From contig CAIVHI010000245.1 of assembly GCA_903905685.1 (NCBI GenBank), positions 1-10,145 of the forward strand: a stretch of DNA of 10,145 nt, read 5' to 3'. Of this stretch, positions 1 through 6,286 are shown in pieces. The DNA is from an uncultured Bacteroidota bacterium. GTDB lineage: Bacteria > Bacteroidota > Bacteroidia > Chitinophagales > Chitinophagaceae. The position numbers and the translations under genes were made by a program. Every line of letters begins with the position of its first letter. The stretch's first letter is position 1. The notes beneath the pieces are model-generated. The model saw nothing but the letters and a program-made list of their open reading frames with translations. It made no database searches and had not been told where the DNA came from.

Positions 1-23
1 GTAAAATCGTGTTGGAACGTTAA
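1..23 (+). CDS. 3' tail of an upstream T9SS cargo gene (partial)
   Basis: The first 23 bases read, after a split codon, as Lys-Ile-Val-Leu-Glu-Arg-stop, with TAA at 21-23. The next gene on the same strand ends Gly-Lys-Ile-Val-Leu-Val-Arg-stop at 991-1014, and 19 of the 23 bases match between the two ends. This is the last beta-strand of a T9SS type A C-terminal sorting domain, the signal that sends secreted Bacteroidota proteins through the type IX secretion system. I infer that a paralogous secreted protein lies just upstream, 11 bases before the next start codon and probably co-transcribed with it. Only the tail is visible, so nothing can be said about the rest of the protein. Confidence 0.6.
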
Positions 24-34
24 ATGGGGGCATC

Positions 35-619
35 ATGAAAAAGATATGGCTTACAATATGCATGGCATTGCTTTCTTTTTGTGGGGTTAAGGCGCAGAAA
101 ATTCATTTTACGGATTCTGCCAACCACTGGATAACAACGGGCTACGACTGTTCCATGTATCCCATTTACGGAGTTTACCTGTATACCGGTGATACCCTGA
201 TAGCGGGTAACAAGTATCGATACCTTCAGGAAACGCTATGGGATTACGGCTGCATGTACGGTATTTGCGATACCGTGTTGGGCTACTGGGTTCGGGAAGA
301 CACAACTGTAGGAAAGGTTTTTTTATGGGTTGATGATACAGACAAGGTATTGTATGATTATGCGCTTTTGCCAGGCGACACCCTGAATTATTCCTATCTC
401 CCGTCTCCGTTTTGGTATGTTGATACTGTATCTGCACGTGATTCTTTCCTAATATATCCGTTTGAATATAAAATGTGGGCGGTTTTTAAAGTTGACACGT
501 TGTCACATGGGTACGCGTCTGATACACAGTTTTGTTGGGGGGGGGTACCGATTTTTTGGCGGAAGGCATTGGTTCCGTATATGGCCCGCTCACACCCATT
601 AATACTTTGTATGCATTGA
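35..619 (+). CDS. Secreted T9SS cargo protein, 5' part (frame broken at a G9 run)
   Basis: This is the N-terminal part of a secreted protein of unknown function. Residues 1-21 form a signal peptide: MKK, a hydrophobic stretch, then a VKAQ end with likely cleavage before or at Gln21. The mature part is rich in Tyr, Asp and Thr, which fits a beta-rich exported protein. The ATG at 35 lies 11 bases after the previous stop and follows a purine-rich ATGGGGG. True coding potential ends near codon 168, at nine G (537-545). Beyond it this frame gives a short unrelated tail and stops at 617-619, while the -1 frame carries on with sensible protein to 1014. One extra G, or two fewer, would join the halves into a protein of about 325 residues. 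I therefore read 35-1014 as one gene, either frameshifted, phase-variable or misassembled at the homopolymer. No enzymatic domain is recognisable. Confidence 0.75.
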   Translation: MKKIWLTICMALLSFCGVKAQKIHFTDSANHWITTGYDCSMYPIYGVYLYTGDTLIAGNKYRYLQETLWDYGCMYGICDTVLGYWVREDTTVGKVFLWVDDTDKVLYDYALLPGDTLNYSYLPSPFWYVDTVSARDSFLIYPFEYKMWAVFKVDTLSHGYASDTQFCWGGVPIFWRKALVPYMARSHPLILCMH

Positions 620-1014
620 ATAAATTGGAAGTTCTAAAATGTTTTTACCAAGCAGATACCCCTGCATTTACCGAATATTTTACTTTCCCCGGCGGTTTAG
701 ACAGTACCGCCGTCTACATCAATTGCGATAGCACCACCAATGTGCGGCGCATCATCAATACTCCCCCAAGGGTAAGCTTCAAAGCCTACCCCAACCCTTC
801 GCAGGGGGTGGTGAATTTTGAATACGCCATACGCGGAGGCATGCGCCTGACGGTGACCAACCTATTGGGCGAACAGGTATTTGCAACTTGGTTGGATGAC
901 GATAAGGGCACAGTGGTCTGGAACGCTGGGGCATTGCCACCCGGCGTATACCTCTACACGGCCGTTAATGACGCCGGCTTCGCCGGACGGGGTAAAATCG
1001 TATTGGTGCGTTGA
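532..1014 (+). CDS. Secreted T9SS cargo protein, 3' part with type A sorting domain
   Basis: This continues the gene that starts at 35, in the -1 frame. The TTG at 532 only opens the frame and is not a credible start, since no signal peptide follows it. Just after the G run it carries an AEGIGSVYGPL-like stretch typical of Bacteroidota T9SS proteins of this sort (EGIGS motif). From about base 778 comes a type A C-terminal sorting domain: the YPNPSQG motif, a middle beta-strand segment (LTVTNLLGEQV), then PPGVYLYTA, and a final GKIVLVR strand. The domain directs outer-membrane translocation by the T9SS and is normally cleaved with attachment of the protein to the cell surface. Base composition looks more GC-rich here than in the 5' half. 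As assembled, the product of the 5' frame would lack this domain and could not be sorted by the T9SS. Confidence 0.75.
   Translation: MLGGGTDFLAEGIGSVYGPLTPINTLYALNKLEVLKCFYQADTPAFTEYFTFPGGLDSTAVYINCDSTTNVRRIINTPPRVSFKAYPNPSQGVVNFEYAIRGGMRLTVTNLLGEQVFATWLDDDKGTVVWNAGALPPGVYLYTAVNDAGFAGRGKIVLVR
537..545 (+). repeat. G9 homopolymer at the frameshift point
   Basis: Nine consecutive G interrupt the coding frame of the T9SS gene. Adding one G, or removing two, restores a single frame. Such tracts change length by slipped-strand mispairing in phase-variable surface-protein genes. An all-G run is also a slippery sequence for a -1 ribosomal shift and a common site of sequencing error. The sequence alone cannot tell these apart. 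Confidence 0.7.
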
Positions 1015-1151
1015 TTGGGAGATTTGGCGGGCCTCTGACAACGTCGCATCCAACCAACGCCGCGAGGCGATTGTTCGCCCTTAGAATCCTTGCGGTCAGA
1101 TTGGGCTGCAAACTGCCTTTTGCAATTCTCGTTGGCGATTTGCCACCACAC

Positions 1152-1192
1152 AAAAAGCTTCCGGCAGCACCATTCCCGATACCGCCGGAAGC
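1152..1192 (-). terminator. Intrinsic terminator for the small lipoprotein gene
   Basis: A perfect 9-bp inverted repeat, GCTTCCGGC (1157-1165) with GCCGGAAGC (1184-1192), encloses an 18-base loop. Read on the minus strand the stem is followed directly by five T (A1152-1156). It lies 37 bases after the stop of the minus-strand lipoprotein gene. The plus-strand side is followed by A rather than T, so it should act leftward only. Confidence 0.7.
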
Positions 1193-1229
1193 CGTAAAAA
1201 AATATCAACCTGCGCCGAAGCGCGACACA

Positions 1230-1397
1230 TCAAAAATAACCCGTGCCGTAGTGCCCGCTGGGGCGCGACCAGCGCTTGTGCCAATGGGTTTTATAGCGGT
1301 AGAATTTGTTCCTACGCAGGAAATAATCGGGTCCGCAACTTGTAAACGTGGCAACCACCAGGATTACCGCCAATATTCTAAGAATGTGTGTTTTCAT
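1230..1397 (-). CDS. Small lipoprotein, 55 residues, function unknown
   Basis: This short gene encodes a likely exported lipoprotein. Residues 1-20 are a signal peptide (MKTH, then a strongly hydrophobic core) ending in a lipobox Phe-Thr-Ser-Cys, with Cys21 as the lipidated residue followed by Gly-Pro-Asp. The mature 35 residues are dense in Arg, Lys, His, Tyr and Trp, giving a small, strongly basic, aromatic-rich peptide. I chose the ATG at 1395-1397. An in-frame start five codons upstream would put Gln-His-Arg-Phe before the signal peptide, which is unlikely. It lies 77 bases downstream of kbl on the same strand and is followed by its own terminator, so it may be the last gene of the kbl transcript or have a promoter of its own. 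I do not recognise the family. The clear signal peptide, lipobox and terminator argue that it is real. Confidence 0.65.
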   Translation of the reverse strand: MKTHILRILAVILVVATFTSCGPDYFLRRNKFYRYKTHWHKRWSRPSGHYGTGYF

Positions 1398-1474
1398 AAA
1401 ACGATGCTGCAAGATAAAATTGTTTTTCTATAAAAATTGGAATTGAGCATCACGGCAAAACCGACTCGGCCTTA

Positions 1475-2662
1475 TTAGATGACGCCAAGCTCCTTACCTA
1501 CCTTGATGAATGCCGCAATGGCGGTATCCAGATGATGCCTGTCGTGCCCTGCAGATATCTGCACGCGGATTCGCGCTTGTCCTTTAGGCACCACGGGGTA
1601 GAAGAACCCGACCACATACACGCCTTCCTCCAGCATTCGGGCTGCAAATTTTTGCGCTACTACTGCGTCATAAAGCATCAACGGGCAAATGGCATGGGTG
1701 CCGGGCTTGATGTCGAATCCGGCATCGGCCATTTTGCTCCTGAAGTACAGGGTGTTCTCTTCCAGTTTATCGCGCAGCGCGGTGGTCTCGCTAATCATGT
1801 CGAGCACGGCAATGGATGCGCCTACGATGGAGGGTGCCAATGAATTGGAGAACAGATAGGGACGGCTGCGCTGGCGCAGCATCTCGATGATTTCTTTGCG
1901 GCCACTAGTGAACCCGCCCGATGCACCGCCGAGCGCCTTACCCAAGGTGCCGGTAACGATGTCTATACGCCCCATAACGCCGCACAATTCGTGCACACCG
2001 CGCCCGGTGGCACCCATAAAGCCCGAGGAATGGCTTTCATCTATCATCACCAACGCATCATACTTGTCGGCCAAGTCGCATATTTTGTCCAACTGGGCAA
2101 TAGTACCGTCCATAGAGAATACCGAATCGGTGACGATGAGGCGGGTGCGGGCACCGGCATGGGCTTGCAGTTGCGCCTCAAGGTCGTCCATGTTGTTGTG
2201 CTTGTAGCGGCCGCGGGCGGCCTTGCAAAGGCGTACGCCGTCTATTATTGACGCGTGGTTCAGCTCATCGGAGATGATGGCGTCCTGCTCGCCGAGAAGT
2301 GGCTCGAACACCCCCCCATTGGCATCGAAACAAGCCACATATAGAATGGTGTCTTCGGTGCCGAGGAACGACGCGATTTTGGCTTCCAGTTCTTTATGGA
2401 TATCCTGTGTGCCGCATATAAAGCGCACCGAGCTCATTCCGTAGCCGCGGTTGTTCACAGCGGCATGGGCGGCTTCAATCACCCTGGGATGAGAAGACAA
2501 GCCGAGGTAGTTGTTGGCGCAAAAGTTGAGCACCGTTTTCCCGCCTACCGAAATTTCGGCACCCTGCTCCGACTCAATGATGCGCTCGCGCTTGAAAAGC
2601 CCGGAATCCTGAATCTCCTGCAATTCGGTTTGCAGCCTTGTATAGAATGATGAACTTGACAT
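1475..2662 (-). CDS. kbl: 2-amino-3-ketobutyrate CoA ligase (glycine C-acetyltransferase)
   Basis: This cytoplasmic PLP enzyme cleaves 2-amino-3-oxobutyrate with CoA to glycine and acetyl-CoA, the second step of threonine breakdown after threonine dehydrogenase. The 395 residues match the usual length of about 400 in the alpha-oxoamine synthase family. Visible landmarks are NFCANNYLGL near residue 46, the cofactor-stacking His136 in DELNHAS, Asp208 in MIDESHSSGFMG with His211, and the Schiff-base Lys242 in TGTLGKALGGASGG. The SSVRFICGTQDIHKELE segment near residue 77 separates Kbl from the related 7-keto-8-aminopelargonate (BioF) and 5-aminolevulinate synthases, and I favour Kbl on overall resemblance. 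No threonine dehydrogenase gene is in the window, so the partner must lie elsewhere. The ATG at 2660-2662 gives a standard N-terminus. Two related dyads lie immediately upstream and could be its operator. Confidence 0.93.
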   Translation of the reverse strand: MSSSSFYTRLQTELQEIQDSGLFKRERIIESEQGAEISVGGKTVLNFCANNYLGLSSHPRVIEAAHAAVNNRGYGMSSVRFICGTQDIHKELEAKIASFLGTEDTILYVACFDANGGVFEPLLGEQDAIISDELNHASIIDGVRLCKAARGRYKHNNMDDLEAQLQAHAGARTRLIVTDSVFSMDGTIAQLDKICDLADKYDALVMIDESHSSGFMGATGRGVHELCGVMGRIDIVTGTLGKALGGASGGFTSGRKEIIEMLRQRSRPYLFSNSLAPSIVGASIAVLDMISETTALRDKLEENTLYFRSKMADAGFDIKPGTHAICPLMLYDAVVAQKFAARMLEEGVYVVGFFYPVVPKGQARIRVQISAGHDRHHLDTAIAAFIKVGKELGVI

Positions 2663-2671
2663 CTTGATTAA

Positions 2672-2715
2672 TTTGGCACCAAAATAAAAAAATAATCGCT
2701 CAATTCGGCACCGAA
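2672..2715. promoter_or_regulatory. Pair of related dyads, candidate operator between kbl and the rhomboid gene
   Basis: Two dyads share the form TTyGGCACCrAA on the plus strand: TTTGGCACCAAA at 2672-2683 and TTCGGCACCGAA at 2704-2715. Each has 5-bp arms around a CA spacer, and the second extends to 6 bp (ATTCGG/CCGAAT). Their centres are 32 bp apart, close to three helical turns, so a protein would meet both on the same DNA face. The first lies 10-21 bases before the kbl start and overlaps a near-match to the -7 element on the minus strand (CCAAAATA, 2679-2686). Binding there would be expected to affect kbl most directly. The regulator is unknown. Confidence 0.4.
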
Positions 2716-2768
2716 TCCAAATCGAATTATCAATTTACGCGGCCGATAGCCGTTTTCAACAAAATTTT

Positions 2769-2795
2769 TTGCTCCGCCAATACCCTATATTTTTG
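2769..2795 (+). promoter_or_regulatory. Bacteroidota-type promoter for the rhomboid gene
   Basis: TATTTTTG at 2788-2795 matches the Bacteroidota -7 consensus TAnnTTTG exactly. A TTG at 2769-2771, ending a run of six T, is a possible -33 element with a 16-base spacer, slightly shorter than usual. Transcription would start near 2802, which makes the GTG at 2800 an unlikely start codon and favours the ATG at 2812. Confidence 0.5.
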
Positions 2796-2811
2796 CAGCG
2801 TGGCCACCTTT

Positions 2812-3513
2812 ATGCGCAATAACCCATATGAATATCAGGCAGTTGACCAAAAACGGCCCGTTCACACAGGCAAGATGGCCACTTTGTTGCTCATCACCAT
2901 TTGTTTCCTCAACTATTCCAACGGGCTCCACAACCCTACCCTATCGAGCAGTTTCGACAACATTTTCGGGCGCGGGCGGTGGTGGTGCATTTTCAGTGCA
3001 CTGTTTGTACATGGCAGCCTGATGCATTTGCTTGGCAACATGCTGTTCCTCTACCTGTTCGGCAAAGATTTGGAAGCCATCCTGGGACCGGTCAAGCTGC
3101 TGTCGGTATTCTTGATAGGTGGCGCGGTAGGCATGCTGTTTTGCAGTTTCTACTACCCACACTACATGCCTTGTGTGGGGGCATCGGGGTCCATATGCAC
3201 CATCTTGGCTACGCTCATGCTCTTCAATCCGTGGAAGTTTTCGTTGCTGCTCAATCTATTGCCCATGCCCCTTGGGGTGGCGGGCTTTACTTACCTGCTC
3301 ATCAACATTTCGGGTTTTTATGAAGCTAAGGTGCACCCGGCATATGGCGGCATGCAAACGGCCTATGCCGCCCACTTGGCCGGTTTTGCAGCGGGAATCG
3401 TATTCGGCATGACCTTGTGTCCCGACTGGAAAAAGAACCTGCTGGTGAGCATGCTGCAATTCGCTGCATATTACCTCATCCTGCTGCTTATCTACTATTA
3501 CCTGATTAGGTAG
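2812..3513 (+). CDS. Rhomboid-family intramembrane serine protease
   Basis: This is an inner-membrane protease of the GlpG/rhomboid type, cutting substrate transmembrane helices within the bilayer. With the ATG at 2812 it has 233 residues and roughly six or seven hydrophobic segments. All core motifs are intact: FVHGSLMHLLGNMLFLYLFG near residues 65-84, where His72 and Asn76 correspond to the oxyanion pair of GlpG; GASG with nucleophile Ser125; and AAHLAGFAAG with catalytic His188. The WW pair at residues 57-58, just before the membrane-entry loop, is also typical. No extra cytosolic domain is present, only a short N-terminal tail. The GTG at 2800 is in frame but sits at the predicted transcript start, so I prefer 2812. 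It is divergent from kbl and 138 bases before the MBOAT gene, which has its own promoter, so the two need not be functionally linked. The substrate is unknown. Confidence 0.9.
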   Translation: MRNNPYEYQAVDQKRPVHTGKMATLLLITICFLNYSNGLHNPTLSSSFDNIFGRGRWWCIFSALFVHGSLMHLLGNMLFLYLFGKDLEAILGPVKLLSVFLIGGAVGMLFCSFYYPHYMPCVGASGSICTILATLMLFNPWKFSLLLNLLPMPLGVAGFTYLLINISGFYEAKVHPAYGGMQTAYAAHLAGFAAGIVFGMTLCPDWKKNLLVSMLQFAAYYLILLLIYYYLIR

Positions 3514-3585
3514 CAATTGCCCCACATATTTCCTGCATTGACGGATAACACATTGTATATAATTGAAATTTTTTCGTAGGAACGG

Positions 3586-3616
3586 TTGCATTGCAGGGGT
3601 TTTCAATTTACATTTG
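3586..3616 (+). promoter_or_regulatory. Bacteroidota-type promoter for the MBOAT/AlgJ-like operon
   Basis: TACATTTG at 3609-3616 is an exact TAnnTTTG element, with TTG at 3586-3588 as the -33 element after a 20-base spacer, well within the normal range. The predicted transcript start near 3623 lies before the ATG at 3652 and after the earlier in-frame start candidates at 3586 and 3619, which supports 3652 as the true start of the MBOAT gene. Confidence 0.6.
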
Positions 3617-3651
3617 TGATGGGGCGAAATTGCCACCACAACCGAAAAACG

Positions 3652-5070
3652 ATGTTGTTCAATACCGGTGCGTTTGCTTTTTTTGCTTGCGTAATGCTGC
3701 TTGCCTTTTGGGCTAGTGCAAAATGGGCTGCACTGCGCAATACCGTGCTGGTGTTGGGGAGTGGCTATTTTTATTATTGCTTCCGCCACGCGCTCCCTAT
3801 CTACCTGGCAGTTGTCATTAGTCTGGGCTACCTCGGTGCACACCTCGTTTCGCGGCAGTCCAACAAGAAAAGCGCGAAAGCGGTTTTGGCAACCTTTATT
3901 ACGCTAATTGGTGCCGGACTGGCCTATACGAAGTACAGCGGACTGATTTTCGGCAATATTCCGGGTCTGGAACAGTGGCAGGCATCGGCTCTAAGCATCG
4001 TTGCCCCCATAGGCATCAGCTACTTCACCTTTTCCTCAATAGGCTACATTACCGATGTGTATAGGGGCAAGACCGCGGCGGAAACCAATCTGCTGACGTA
4101 TGCCGCCTATATCAGCTACTTTCCGCATATACTTTCCGGACCGATACCGTCGTCGGCGGAGATATTGCCGCAATTCAAGGCACCTGTGCGCCCCGACCGG
4201 GCAAAAATCGAGCGCTCATTGGGCGAAATAGCGTGGGGACTTTTCAAAAAAATGGTGGTGGCAGACAATATGTACCTCACGGTAAACTATTGCTTCCAGC
4301 ACTATACCGACCTCAACGGCAGCTCGCTCTTCCTTGGAGTAACGTCATTCAGTCTGTATCTCTATGCCGATTTTTCTGGCTACTCCGACATCGCCATGGG
4401 TGTTTCCCGACTCATGGGGATTGAATTGGCGCGCAATTTCAAGACGCCGTTTTTCAGCCGCAATCCGGCCGAGTTTTGGCGACGCTGGCACACCTCCCTG
4501 CGCCGCTGGATGCTCGACTATATTTACCTCCCCATGGGTGGCAACCAAAACGACAAGTTGCAATACATCCTCCTCATCCTCCTGATTTTCAGCTTCAGTG
4601 GGCTATGGCACGGCGCAAACTACACGTTCATTTGCTGGGGCCTGCTGAACGGACTGTATTTCATTCCCTACATCCTTACCGGCACACTCACCCGCTATCG
4701 GCAACCACCATCGCCAGGCAAATTGCTGCCCACCGGCAAAGAATTCTTCCAAATGCTGCTGACATTCAATCTCGTCACCATCACAAGGGTGTTCTTCAGG
4801 TCGCCCGACATCCATGTAGTGCGCGATTTCTTTGCCACCATGTGCTCCAGAACGCTTTTCGAGGCCCCGTCCCTAATTGTGCTGCGCAACATGGCGTGGT
4901 GCATACCCGTGCTGGCATTGGAATGGGTGCAGCGGGAGCAAGCGTGGTTCATGGATTACAACAGGTTTGTAAAGTGGCTTAAACCGGTAATGCATATTGC
5001 CATTATCGCGGCAATCGCCCTACTTTATAAAAAACAAAATTTATCGGAATACTATTACTTCAAGTTCTAA
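3652..5070 (+). CDS. AlgI-like MBOAT membrane O-acyltransferase
   Basis: This multi-spanning inner-membrane protein of the AlgI/DltB/PatA group takes an acyl group, usually acetyl, from a cytoplasmic donor and passes it across the membrane for O-acylation of an exported polymer. With the ATG at 3652 it has 472 residues, normal for AlgI. The start MLFNTGAFAFF is the typical beginning of this family, and the promoter position agrees. Landmarks are APIGISYFTFSSIGYITDVYRG near 118-139, FPHILSGPI near 157-165, LYADFSGYSDIAMG near 237-250, FWRRWHTSLRRWMLDYIYLPMGG near 275-297 with His280, and FSGLWHGANYTFICWG near 315-330 with the essential His320. A partner gene for an AlgJ/AlgX-like protein follows after 10 bases, as in alginate and peptidoglycan O-acetylation systems. 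No alginate genes are in the window, so the glycan target is not known and algI itself would be too specific a name. Confidence 0.93.
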   Translation: MLFNTGAFAFFACVMLLAFWASAKWAALRNTVLVLGSGYFYYCFRHALPIYLAVVISLGYLGAHLVSRQSNKKSAKAVLATFITLIGAGLAYTKYSGLIFGNIPGLEQWQASALSIVAPIGISYFTFSSIGYITDVYRGKTAAETNLLTYAAYISYFPHILSGPIPSSAEILPQFKAPVRPDRAKIERSLGEIAWGLFKKMVVADNMYLTVNYCFQHYTDLNGSSLFLGVTSFSLYLYADFSGYSDIAMGVSRLMGIELARNFKTPFFSRNPAEFWRRWHTSLRRWMLDYIYLPMGGNQNDKLQYILLILLIFSFSGLWHGANYTFICWGLLNGLYFIPYILTGTLTRYRQPPSPGKLLPTGKEFFQMLLTFNLVTITRVFFRSPDIHVVRDFFATMCSRTLFEAPSLIVLRNMAWCIPVLALEWVQREQAWFMDYNRFVKWLKPVMHIAIIAAIALLYKKQNLSEYYYFKF

Positions 5071-5080
5071 ACACGCATGT

Positions 5081-6124
5081 ATGAAAAGATTGGCTATTGG
5101 ATGTGTTGTATTGGGAATGGCGACCGCCATCGCAGTTTCGAGCTGCAAACCGAAAGTGTCGAACACCAATATGGACGATGCCGAACATCAGGCCGTACGC
5201 CAAATTGAACGTAATGCGGAAGCTATAGACAAGCTGAACCAGCAATATCCCGCTATGCCCGATGCGAAAATCGTTGAAAATGGGGGCGAAAACTCCGCGC
5301 TATATGCAGAATTGAAAGCCAAATACAAAAGCCAATTGACCCAATTGAAACAGGAAGTGGAAGCCACCGGCGCCAAATTCGTCGTGATATTGGTAACCAT
5401 GGAGGTAGGCTCGGGCACCACCAACTCCACCCGGTTCGGCCACCCGTTCATCATATCGGCATGCCGGGAGTTGGGTATAGAGTATTACGATTACAGCAAC
5501 GACATTGCTCGGCAGGACAAGGCCGTCATCACCCTTGCCCCCAAAGATGGGCACTGGTCGCGCAAGGGGGCCGAATATTTCGCCGGCCTGTTGAAGCCCA
5601 TCCTCCTGAAATACAAAGACCACAAGTGCACCATCACCTATAAAGACTCGGATCGACCGGAAACCTTTGGCGACCTGCCTCCAAACGACGACGAAATTCT
5701 GGACGGCGGCAAAGACATTACCTATCACGTACAGGCCAATGCCCAAGGCCTCCGAATGAACCATCCGGTCACATTCCCCAAAACCAAGTTCCGGACACTC
5801 ATATTGGGCGGTTCTTACATGTATTCGCCATTTCTAGACAACAACTACATCAGCACGGTTTTGTTGGAAACCATGATTCCCAATTCCGAAATCCTGAATG
5901 CCGGCATGATCAACGGCACCGTGGACGACTACCTTTCTTTGTGGCGGGAGAAAGCCCGTTTCAGCGAGCCCGACTTAGTGATCATGCATACCAATGGTAG
6001 CGATATTACCGACCTCTATTTCTCCAACCGCAACCACTTGGCACGGTCCCACAAACCCTACCCGCCAACGGAAACCGAGCGGAAATTCTATGACGCCACG
6101 TTCAATCATGAAAAATACAAGTAA
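5081..6124 (+). CDS. AlgJ/AlgX-like SGNH acetyltransferase lipoprotein, partner of the MBOAT protein
   Basis: This is probably the periplasmic half of the O-acetylation system, receiving acetyl groups through the MBOAT protein and placing them on a glycan. The 347 residues start with a lipoprotein signal (MKRLAIGC..., lipobox Val-Ser-Ser-Cys22). The longer in-frame opening from 4997 overlaps the MBOAT gene and lacks a signal peptide at its start, so the ATG at 5081 is chosen. A helical, charged segment (about 30-95) leads to a strand FVVILVTMEV (100-109), then PKDGHWSRKGAEYFA with Asp156 and His158, and about 90 residues later LILGGSYMYS with Ser245, followed by SEILNAGMINGTVDDYL and PDLVIMHTNGSDITDL. 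In ordinary SGNH hydrolases the Ser block comes first and the Asp/His block last. Here the order is reversed, as in AlgX (Asp174, His176, Ser269). The protein ends soon after the second block, without an AlgX-like carbohydrate-binding module. It lies 10 bases after the MBOAT gene, clearly in one operon. Confidence 0.8.
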   Translation: MKRLAIGCVVLGMATAIAVSSCKPKVSNTNMDDAEHQAVRQIERNAEAIDKLNQQYPAMPDAKIVENGGENSALYAELKAKYKSQLTQLKQEVEATGAKFVVILVTMEVGSGTTNSTRFGHPFIISACRELGIEYYDYSNDIARQDKAVITLAPKDGHWSRKGAEYFAGLLKPILLKYKDHKCTITYKDSDRPETFGDLPPNDDEILDGGKDITYHVQANAQGLRMNHPVTFPKTKFRTLILGGSYMYSPFLDNNYISTVLLETMIPNSEILNAGMINGTVDDYLSLWREKARFSEPDLVIMHTNGSDITDLYFSNRNHLARSHKPYPPTETERKFYDATFNHEKYK

Positions 6125-6209
6125 TGCGGTTCGTAGCAGTACCTGCTAATTCTGAATAAGGTATGGCGGGCGCGTCTCTACCCCATCTACGCTCCAACAT
6201 ACTTAGGAT

Positions 6210-6248
6210 AAAAAGCAGAATGCCTGCCACCGTAAGGTGCAGGCATTC
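6210..6248 (-). terminator. Intrinsic terminator of the glycosyltransferase-nif3-cdsZ operon
   Basis: A perfect 10-bp stem, GAATGCCTGC (6218-6227) with GCAGGCATTC (6239-6248), is extended by ACC/GGT past a single bulged base and closed by a four-base loop. On the minus strand it is followed after three bases by five T (A6210-6214). It sits 38 bases after the cdsZ stop. The plus-strand side has only CTATTATG after the stem, so it is a poor terminator for the convergent acetylation operon, though it may slow polymerase from that side as well. Confidence 0.75.
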
Positions 6249-6286
6249 CTATTATGTGTTGGCGAAGCGGGAAATGGTTCCCGTCT

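Noticed and set aside
954..1208. Minus-strand open frame of 84 codons overlapping the T9SS gene end
   Set aside because: It crosses the hairpin at 1157-1192 and is antisense to the sorting-domain coding sequence. The 1015-1151 stretch might be a genome-wide interspersed repeat, but one copy gives no evidence for that.
1011..1433. Plus-strand open frame of 140 codons after the T9SS gene
   Set aside because: It runs through the lipoprotein gene's terminator hairpin and antisense through that gene, has no recognisable motif, and has the Pro/Ala/Arg-rich composition of a shadow frame.
1456..1473. Hairpin with T4 just after the kbl stop (minus strand)
   Set aside because: The stem is only three to four base pairs, too weak to call a terminator.
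2672..2720. Sigma-54 promoter suggested by TGGCAC and CGGCAC
   Set aside because: No TTGC-type -12 element follows either copy at the required distance, and the symmetric arms explain the shared bases better.
2812..5070. Rhomboid and MBOAT genes as one functional operon
   Set aside because: There are 138 bases and an independent, well-formed promoter between them, and no motif links the two proteins.
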